From NCBI RefSeq assembly GCF_900142015.1, contig NZ_FQZN01000020.1, forward strand, positions 48,504-112,503: a stretch of DNA of 64,000 bases, written 5' to 3'. Positions 25,919-33,600 of the stretch are shown one piece after another. A model generated the notes under the pieces. It ran no database searches and was not told where the DNA came from. It was given only the letters and a program-made list of their open reading frames with translations. The position numbers and the translations under genes are program-made. The stretch is from Bacteroides stercorirosoris (GTDB lineage: Bacteria; Bacteroidota; Bacteroidia; Bacteroidales; Bacteroidaceae). Every line of letters begins with the position of its first letter. The stretch's first letter is position 1.

Positions 25919-27910
25919 TTACAACGGAATATATTCCACAAATGCTTCCATTGCTTCGTAAGATGCCAAGCCCAGGCTGTCATACAATGCAGCCGTACCA
26001 CGGTTACGGTCTTCACTGCGTTGCCAGAACAGGCGCTCGTCATTACCCAGGAACGGTGCGCTTTCCATCTGCGACTGGTGTTTCAGGATGGAGTTGCGTT
26101 TCGCACGCAATTCTTCCGGACTGATAGGCACTGCCATTTCAATGTTTTCAATTTCCCATTCAGCCCACGCACCACGATACATCCAGATGCGGCAATCCTT
26201 CAACCACTTTGCACCTTCTTCTTTCTCCAGGTCAATGGCTGCAAACACTGCATCCGTGCAGACACGGTGTGTTCCATGCGGGTCGGCAAGGTCGCCGGCA
26301 ACGAATATCTGGTGAGGTTTCACTTCGCGCAACAGGTTGCGTACGATTTCTACGTCAGCTTCCGTCAGCGGACCTTTCTGGATGCGGCCTGTTTCGTAGA
26401 AGGGCAGGTCGAGGAAGTGGCAGTGATCCAGCGGTATATTGTTGTAAGTACATGCCGTGCGTGCTTCACCGCGGCGAATCAAACCTTTGATGGTCAGGAT
26501 ATCGCGCGTATCAATATCGCCGTCTTTTTTCTCTTTCAGGAACTTGCGGATTTCTGCATATTTATCAATGACCACCTGATCTTCGCTGTTATTGAAAATC
26601 TGGTTGAAACCATTGATGAAATGCATGAAGCGGATTACTTCTTCATCACCTACGGCAATGTTGCCGGAAGTTTCGTAAGCTACGTGCACATCATGTTTCT
26701 GCTCTACCAGGCGGCGGATGGTGCCACCCATAGAAATCACGTCGTCGTCCGGATGCGGAGAGAATACAACGACCCGTTTCGGATACGGCTTCGCACGTTC
26801 GGGACGATAAGTGTCGTCAGCGTTTGGCTTTCCACCGGGCCAGCCGGTGATGGTGTGCTGCAAGTCGTTGAATATCTTGATATTCACATTGTATGCCGAA
26901 CCGAATAAAGCCAGCAATTCGCTCAATCCGTTTTCGTTATAATCCTTATTGGTCAGTTTAAGGATTGGTTTTCCAGTCAATTGGCAAAGCCATACGATGG
27001 CACTGCGAATCAGTTTATCGTTCCATTCGCAGGAAGTCACCAGCCACGGACGTTGGATGCGTGTCAGATTACCAGCTGCAGAGAGGTCGATAACGACATG
27101 GGCATTGTTATGAGTTTGCAGGTAAGAAGCCGGGATAGTGTCGGTTACCGCACCTTCCACACATTCTTTTACCATTTTGGCTTTATCCTCACCCCAAGCC
27201 ATCAGATAGATTTTCTTGGCGCTCAATATGGTAGAAACCCCCATCGTTATGGAACTGATAGGCGTACTTTCAATGCTACCGAACATTTTGGATGCTTCGT
27301 TGCGTGAGTCGCTATCCAATAAAATCAGTCGGGTAGTGGAGTTCAGACGGGAGCCCGGTTCATTGAAACCGATGTTACCTACGCGTCCGATACCCAGTAA
27401 CACAGCGTCCAGGCCACCGAAGCTTTCTATACGCTGTTCATACAGGCGGCAGTATTCGAAGATGGTATCTTTGGGGATGGTGCCGTCCGGGCTGAAAACG
27501 TTTTGTTTGTCAATATCCACATGATCCAGAAACATCTCTTTCAGGGCATTCAGATTGCTGTTGATGGCATCCGACGTAAGTGGATAATATTCGTAAAGGT
27601 TGAATATGATGACATTACGGAAACTCAGACCTTCTTCCTTATGCATGCGGATGAGGGTTGAATATACGTTACGGGGAGAATTACCACCAGGCAATGCCAA
27701 TACGCAGAAGCGTCCGGCTTTCTGTTTATCGCGGATAAGTTGCGCAATTTCACAAGCAATGTGGTTGGCTCCTTCCTCTGCCGATTCGTAAATGTCGGTT
27801 GGGATTTTTTCGAGTCGGGTCAGTACCGACCTTTCAAATGCATTCTCAGGTCTGTAATACCTGGGGGAGACTCTGTTGAGAGTGATTTGAGAACTAAGAT
27901 TGGTTTTCAT
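25919..27910 (-). CDS. NagB-like isomerase domain fused to a PIG-L/LmbE deacetylase domain
   Basis: The 663-aa protein carries a glucosamine-6-phosphate deaminase-like domain (about residues 30-300) and a C-terminal PIG-L domain with the zinc motif SPHPDDD (H386, D388, D389) and DPHGTHR. The fusion occurs in Bacteroidetes. The NagB half keeps LPGGNSP and FNEP (E184, equivalent to E. coli Glu148). It replaces the other catalytic residues: Asp72 becomes Tyr106 (FNLYEY), Asp141 becomes Val177 and His143 becomes Asn179 (GRVGNIGFNEP). Classical deaminase activity is therefore unlikely, and the domain may bind a sugar phosphate or regulate the deacetylase, whose metal ligands look intact. No signal peptide is seen, so it is cytoplasmic. 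Automatic annotation as nagB would mislead. Confidence 0.88.
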   Translation of the reverse strand: MKTNLSSQITLNRVSPRYYRPENAFERSVLTRLEKIPTDIYESAEEGANHIACEIAQLIRDKQKAGRFCVLALPGGNSPRNVYSTLIRMHKEEGLSFRNVIIFNLYEYYPLTSDAINSNLNALKEMFLDHVDIDKQNVFSPDGTIPKDTIFEYCRLYEQRIESFGGLDAVLLGIGRVGNIGFNEPGSRLNSTTRLILLDSDSRNEASKMFGSIESTPISSITMGVSTILSAKKIYLMAWGEDKAKMVKECVEGAVTDTIPASYLQTHNNAHVVIDLSAAGNLTRIQRPWLVTSCEWNDKLIRSAIVWLCQLTGKPILKLTNKDYNENGLSELLALFGSAYNVNIKIFNDLQHTITGWPGGKPNADDTYRPERAKPYPKRVVVFSPHPDDDVISMGGTIRRLVEQKHDVHVAYETSGNIAVGDEEVIRFMHFINGFNQIFNNSEDQVVIDKYAEIRKFLKEKKDGDIDTRDILTIKGLIRRGEARTACTYNNIPLDHCHFLDLPFYETGRIQKGPLTEADVEIVRNLLREVKPHQIFVAGDLADPHGTHRVCTDAVFAAIDLEKEEGAKWLKDCRIWMYRGAWAEWEIENIEMAVPISPEELRAKRNSILKHQSQMESAPFLGNDERLFWQRSEDRNRGTAALYDSLGLASYEAMEAFVEYIPL

Positions 27911-27961
27911 AACTTATTGGTATTAATAAATTGATTAAAGCTTATCACTTCTAAGATTTAA

Positions 27962-27969
27962 CAAATATA
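27962..27969 (-). promoter_or_regulatory. -7 element of the NagB-PIG-L gene
   Basis: TATATTTG on the minus strand matches the consensus and would give a leader of about 47 nt. TTTT (27994-27991) 21 nt upstream is a weak -33. The remaining sequence to 28142 shows no gene. Confidence 0.5.
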
Positions 27970-28142
27970 CGAAAAACAAAGTTCACTCCTAAAAGCGTTG
28001 GGGTTGTTTTTCGGAACAAGGTGTTTTTTGCCGCACTGTTTCGGGGTACAAATGTAGGCACTTTTTAGCAACAAAGCACTCACTCTTTTTAGGTATTTTC
28101 TTTAAAAAGCCTAAAATTTATTCTGATGCAAGGTTTGTTTCG

Positions 28143-30560
28143 CTATTCCACAAAGAAAGTAGTAGAAACCGTATTTCCTGCATCATCTACGGCAGTCAGT
28201 GAATGTTTGCCGGAGCTGGGTTGCAGGGAGATTTTATGGAAGTCCTGAGTTTGAGTTAGATAGCAGTTGTCGAGGTGCCAATAGATGGTAGTGGCGGGAT
28301 TGCTATGTGCCAGTTCGACGGTGATGAAGCCTTTGCTTCCGTCCATCTGCCGGGGCAACACGATGCGGGCATTCATCGGTGGATAGATGAATTGCATCTG
28401 TTGCAGGGCGTCTTCTCCGCAACCCGGCTTGAAGGGTGGAAGTGGATTGTATTCCGGATGATGCTGTTTATAATACCATTCCCATACGGGCGGCAGAGTG
28501 AACCATGACTTTTGGATGGTGGGCTCCGTATTGGCACAATTTTCATAAATGCGTTGGGTTTCATCAGCCGACAAAGTGATGAGATGATGATAGGGGCAGG
28601 CTTCTGTCTTGAGCCCTGCAGGAAGAATCAATAAGGTGTCCGTCTCTTCACAGAATCTACTTTTCAGATGTCCTGATTTCCGGCATATTTCAGCTTTGAC
28701 AAAGATATCTCCCGGACGTTTGAACCATCGTGAGGCAGGAAGCATATTGAATATGTCAAACAATACCGGACCCGCTGTCCGTGCTCCTACAAGACCGGGC
28801 TTTCCTTCTCCGGTTGCGTTCCCCACCCATACGCCTACTGCATATCTGGGGGTGACTCCGACAGCCCAGGCATCGCGGAAACCATAACTTGTTCCGGTTT
28901 TCGAGGCAATGGAGTGCATGGAGGGGATGGATTTCCAGTCTATCTCTTCGGGGCGGTTGACTTCGGTCAGGGCATCAAAGGTTTGCCATACGGCACCCGG
29001 CTGAAAAATATCTGTTCCGCTTGCCTCCGATGCCGTTTGCTTCGTTTCCCTAAGCTCACTCTCCGCTGCCTGTTGCTCACTTTCTGTCATCCTGAGCTTG
29101 TCGTAGGATCTCTTCTCCTCCTTTTCTTGAGAAGAAGCAAGCAGTAAGCTGCATTTTTCTTGCGGAAGTTGCAGCAAGCTTCGTCCCATATTAGCGTATG
29201 CACTCGTCACGTCCCATAGTGTAGCTTCCGCGCCGCCCAGAATAAGTGATAATCCATAATGGGAGGCGGGACGGTTAATTGTCTTAAATCCTGTTTGCCG
29301 TAGGAAACTGTGAAACTTTGGGACTCCATATCTTTGCAGCATCGTGACAGCCGGAATATTCAGCGACCGTGCAAGCGCCTCCGATGCAGGAACCGCCCCC
29401 TCAAACTGCAAGTTGAAGTTCTGGGGAGTGAATCCGTTGATATTAACCGGTATATCCGGCAGCAGCATATCCGGTAACAGGCTGCCTTCCTGCAACATCG
29501 CATAGTAGAGGAATGGCTTCAGAATACTTCCCGTGCTTCTGGGAGCCTGAATGACATCTACTTGATTTCCTGCCTGTTTGCGCTCAAAGTTGACATTTCC
29601 GCAATAGGCTACTACTTGATTGTTCCGGATATCAATCACCAGGATTGCCAGATTACGTATATCGCTCCGGTTGAATTCGTTGCTCCATCGTTCGGCCAGA
29701 CTTTCAATCTGTGTCTGGATTCCCCTGTCGATGGTTGATACGGAATACTTCCCGTTTCGTTCTTGATAGAAGCGGCTGACCAGGTGTGGGGCTATTTGTG
29801 GCAACGGATGCGGTTCTTCAGGAAGTGGTTCGCTGACAGCCAGTTCGTAGGTCGATTCATCTATTACTTCTTCCTTATATAGTTGTTTCAGGAGTCTGTT
29901 GCGCTTTTCGAGTAGTGCCTGGCGTGCCTTTGAGAGATGAATCATCGAAGGCGCATTGGGCAGCACAGCCAGCATGGCAGCTTCTGCCCACGACAAATCT
30001 TCTGCGGAATGTCCGAAGTATCTCCATGCTGCGGCATCCAGTCCTACAACATTTCCGCCGAACGGGGCGTGCGAGACGTACATCGACAGGATTTCTTCTT
30101 TCGAAGCGCGGAATTCGAGACGGGTAGCCAGGATCATTTCAATGAATTTCTCCCCGAAGGTGCGCGATTCATTTCTTGCCAGCCGGATGGTCTGCATCGT
30201 GAGGGTGCTTCCACCGCTGACGACGCGTTTGTTTTTCAGATTTTGCCAGACAGCTCTTCCGGTAGCGAATGGGTTGACGCCCCAGTGATAATAGAAATGC
30301 CTGTCTTCAAACATCATCAGGCATTGCTTCATTTTCTCCGGAGTAGTGGTTCGGGGAGGAAAACGCCATTGACCGTCGGAGGCTATGCGTGCACCTAATA
30401 GATCTCCGTTGCGGTCGGTCACGACGGTAGAGTAGGGGACATGGAACAATTCTCTGGGGAGACAAAAGATATAGCCTATCACCAGAATTGTAATAATGCT
30501 GAGTATTACTTTTCCGGTGATAGACAGGTGCTTGAAGAAGTTGATAATCTGAACTTTCAT
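28143..30560 (-). CDS. pbpC: Penicillin-binding protein 1C
   Basis: The 805-aa protein has an N-terminal membrane helix (VILSIITILVIGYIF), a GT51 glycosyltransferase domain (FEDRHFYYHWG, E85; GGSTLTMQTIRL) and a transpeptidase domain (GSILKPF with nucleophile S345 and K348; K554-T-G-T-S). It ends with a BiPBP_C-type domain. It should polymerise and possibly crosslink peptidoglycan in the periplasm. It lies 87 bp downstream of an alpha-2-macroglobulin gene, the widespread pbpC/yfhM pairing thought to combine protease trapping with wall repair. About 45 residues at 470-513, rich in Glu, Lys and Ser, interrupt the transpeptidase domain and encode a translated repeat (SYDKLRMT). The active-site motifs on both sides are intact. 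Confidence 0.95.
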   Translation of the reverse strand: MKVQIINFFKHLSITGKVILSIITILVIGYIFCLPRELFHVPYSTVVTDRNGDLLGARIASDGQWRFPPRTTTPEKMKQCLMMFEDRHFYYHWGVNPFATGRAVWQNLKNKRVVSGGSTLTMQTIRLARNESRTFGEKFIEMILATRLEFRASKEEILSMYVSHAPFGGNVVGLDAAAWRYFGHSAEDLSWAEAAMLAVLPNAPSMIHLSKARQALLEKRNRLLKQLYKEEVIDESTYELAVSEPLPEEPHPLPQIAPHLVSRFYQERNGKYSVSTIDRGIQTQIESLAERWSNEFNRSDIRNLAILVIDIRNNQVVAYCGNVNFERKQAGNQVDVIQAPRSTGSILKPFLYYAMLQEGSLLPDMLLPDIPVNINGFTPQNFNLQFEGAVPASEALARSLNIPAVTMLQRYGVPKFHSFLRQTGFKTINRPASHYGLSLILGGAEATLWDVTSAYANMGRSLLQLPQEKCSLLLASSQEKEEKRSYDKLRMTESEQQAAESELRETKQTASEASGTDIFQPGAVWQTFDALTEVNRPEEIDWKSIPSMHSIASKTGTSYGFRDAWAVGVTPRYAVGVWVGNATGEGKPGLVGARTAGPVLFDIFNMLPASRWFKRPGDIFVKAEICRKSGHLKSRFCEETDTLLILPAGLKTEACPYHHLITLSADETQRIYENCANTEPTIQKSWFTLPPVWEWYYKQHHPEYNPLPPFKPGCGEDALQQMQFIYPPMNARIVLPRQMDGSKGFITVELAHSNPATTIYWHLDNCYLTQTQDFHKISLQPSSGKHSLTAVDDAGNTVSTTFFVE
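29086..29111 (-). repeat. REP-like repeat inserted in frame within pbpC
   Basis: The sequence GTCATCCTGAGCTTGTCGTA and its following GGATCT resemble a dispersed repeat common in Bacteroidetes intergenic regions. Here it is translated in frame as RSYDKLRMT. It lies in a low-complexity linker between conserved blocks of the transpeptidase domain. Confidence 0.55.
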
Positions 30561-30579
30561 CCATGGTTTATATAACTAT

Positions 30580-30606
30580 CCCCGTTCTCCTCCTCCCAGA
30601 AGGAGG
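30580..30606. repeat. Small G/C-rich hairpin between alpha-2-macroglobulin and pbpC genes
   Basis: CCTCC (30592-30596) pairs with GGAGG (30602-30606), with further C-rich and G-rich flanks (CCCCGTTCTC and GGAGGGGAA). It resembles other short dispersed Bacteroides hairpins and lies in the 87-bp gap between two co-directional genes. Confidence 0.35.
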
Positions 30607-30647
30607 GGAATTGAGATACTCTGTTTTTTACTTACTGAGGTACTCCG

Positions 30648-33600
30648 TTACCTACTAACCGTCGTCCTTCCCGCCCTTGTCCGTGCCTGTGCCGAAGCGT
30701 CATACATGGCTTCGCACTGGACGGCAGGCAGAACAAAATTACCGGCATACGTGGCTTGCAGCCTTACGGTAAACTTTTTCAGTTCGCTACGTTGCAGGTC
30801 AAAGTAAGTCAGTACGCGGTCGTCGCGAATATCCTGATAGGTATAATTGCGGGTAGGAGTAGCCTCCGGAGTTATAAAACGTTCATTGTAAATCTCCCAT
30901 CCTGACGGAATGATATGCGTTAACGCCAGATTGCTATAACCGGTAGTCCCACTGATATTGCCTACGGTGATGACAGCCATAAAGTCAGTGCCTTGCCGGA
31001 TGTCATCTATAGATATAGTCGCTCCGTTCATATCCGTATATTTCACATCCAGGCGGAGATTATTGGAAATTGCGGGCAGTGTATCGTTGACTAACTGTAT
31101 ACGTGTAATGAAGTCCACATTCAACGCTCCCTTACCTTGATTCTTTACTGTCACATTTCCCGATGCCGGGGTAGTAGCCAGTTCCTTTCCGAATACAGCC
31201 TTAGCCGACTTCACGGCAGGTTGTTGCTTTCCGTTCCAACTCCAGGTGAAATCCAGTGTGCCTGAGAGTTTTTCCGCCAGACGTCCCATTGCCATCAGTG
31301 AGAAAGCTGTGGACTGTGTACTGAACCAGTTCTCATCTGCCAGATTCTGCGAAACTTTCTTGGCCTGTTGCAGGGCGGCTTGGTCTTTGTGCAACAAAAT
31401 CAGTGTTTCCAGTATCATCGCCTCGTCGCGGTCGTATGAGCCGTAGATGAAGTTTTGTGAAGAATAGGGTTTCACGGTTGTTTCCGCATTGAACACCAGT
31501 TCTTCTGCCGGCTTCGTCTTACCCGTCAGGGCATATGCTGCCGCCAGTCTCCATTTGGCTTGCAACGACAGGTTGGCTTGCTCCTTCATCCGGTTCATGG
31601 CTCCCTGTTCAGGAGCGCCTGCCAATGCTAATGTATATAACCTGTAAGCCTGTTGCAATCCTGATTGCCAGTACATCCAACTGTCATTCTGTTCCGGCAT
31701 CCGCCAGTTCTGGGCGGCGGTACGCTGGAAGCGTTTCCACTTGTCCAGCACATTCGGATGAACGGCATAGCCTTTCTCTTGTGCCAGCACGAGGAACATA
31801 CCCGTATAAGAGGTTATCCACTCATCAGCCACCGCATTTCCCGGCCAGTAGACGAAACCACCGTTGGGAAGCTGCCGGGAGTAAATCTGCCGGATGCCTT
31901 CCTGTATATTGGCTTTTATCTTTTCCGCCTCTTCACTGTCAATGGCTTTGAACTGGCTGACAAACAGCAATGGCAATACTTTCGATGTCAGCTGCTCCGT
32001 GCAATGGTGCTGGTAGTTGTACAGGAAATCGAACCGTCGGCTGATGTCCACCGGAGGTATGCGCGAAACTTCCATCAGCAAACGGCTATTTGCCGGAGAT
32101 GCATTATTCAGATTGTACGGGATGGTTACACTTTCTCCGCCTTCCACCCATTTGCTGGTGCGCAGGGTGACTGCCGGATTCGGATTCCGCACTTCTATTT
32201 CAATCGTTTCTTTCGTCTGTTTTCCGTCACCGCTGGCAGTCAGATGGATGGTTGCTTTCCCGGTTTGGCTGCCTGTCTTGATCTTGAAGAATGTGAGCTG
32301 GTCACCCGGTTGGGCAAAAGTGATGGACTGCTGTTTATTCCCTACAACTTGCACTCCGCCGCCGGTTGCCTGAATGGACACCGTTACATTCTTCACCTCT
32401 TTTTCCATGGCAAAGATATTCACCGGAACAGTGATTTCCTCCTGCGTACTGAGAACACGAGGGAGGGTAGACAACAGCATCAACGGTGTCCGTACAAACG
32501 ATGTCTTTTCCGCCTTTCCGTAAGCTCCATCCTGTCCGGCCACTACCATTGTGCGGACAGAACCCACATACATAGGCAGCTTCAGCGTATGCGTTCTTTG
32601 TTTGCCCTTATCCAGATAGAACGGGCCGATGAATTTGACTACCGGTTTGAACCGGTTTGCTTTTGCGTCGGCAGGTTTCAGTGTTTCGTCACCACCTGTG
32701 CTGAACAAAGAACTGTAACGTCCTGCCGAAGCTCCGAGCACATCGTCATACATATCCCAGGTACGGATGCCCAATGCTTCGCGGGCATAGAAATCATTCC
32801 ACGGGTCGGGAGTCTTGAAGTTCGTCAGGTCGAGCAAACCGTCATCCACGATAGCCAGCGTATACGTCATGGGTTTACCACTCTTCTCGCTGACAGTCAC
32901 ATTGAAGTCGGTTTCCGGACGCAACACTTCCGGCATTTTAATTTGCGGTTGCAATATGGTTTGCTTATTAGTCACTAATACCGGAACAACACCGTACATA
33001 CGTATCGGCAAATCGTTCACAGTCTGCGCATGAGGCTGCAACAGGCTGATGTGCAGGTAAACATTCGGAGCCATTTCCGGAGTGACCTTGAAAGCATATT
33101 TCGTGTCTCCGTTGCTGGAAACTTCAATCCATTCGCGTTGCAATACGGTCGAACCGTTTTCCAAGGAAACCAGTGCCCGCCCTCCTGCGGCGGCAGGGAT
33201 GATGGCAGTTGCCGTTTCACCGATTTCGTATGATTCCTTATCCAGTGAGAAGGCCAGCATCTTGATGCCGCTTGGGTCAGTCTTGCTTGAACGTCCGCGC
33301 CAGTCGGGCCAGTCTATATAAACGGTTCCGCCGGTGGCGTGCCCGCTTTCCTTATCCTTTACATACACCAGATATCGTCCCCAGTCCGGATAGTTAACCC
33401 GAAACTTGAAAGTCGCTTTTCCGCCTGTAGTCCGGATGTTTCCACTGGCTACGGGAGTGATGGAACTACTGTTTATGTAAGTGCCGAATGATTCTTCCCG
33501 GTTTTCCCACCACCAACTCCAGGAGACGCGGTAGATTCTGTATTCCAGGTTGGAACGGTTCACCAATTGTCCTTCCGCGTTCACCGTGACAAGGTCGAAT

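Noticed and set aside
25856..26908. 350-codon forward ORF opposite the NagB-PIG-L gene
   Set aside because: It starts in the terminator hairpin, is Cys/Phe-rich without domain pattern, and is antisense to a gene with clear motifs.
31665..32978. 437-codon forward ORF opposite the alpha-2-macroglobulin gene
   Set aside because: It lies wholly antisense to a well-recognised gene, has no family resemblance or signal, and several overlapping frames in the same G/C-rich gene show the same artefact.
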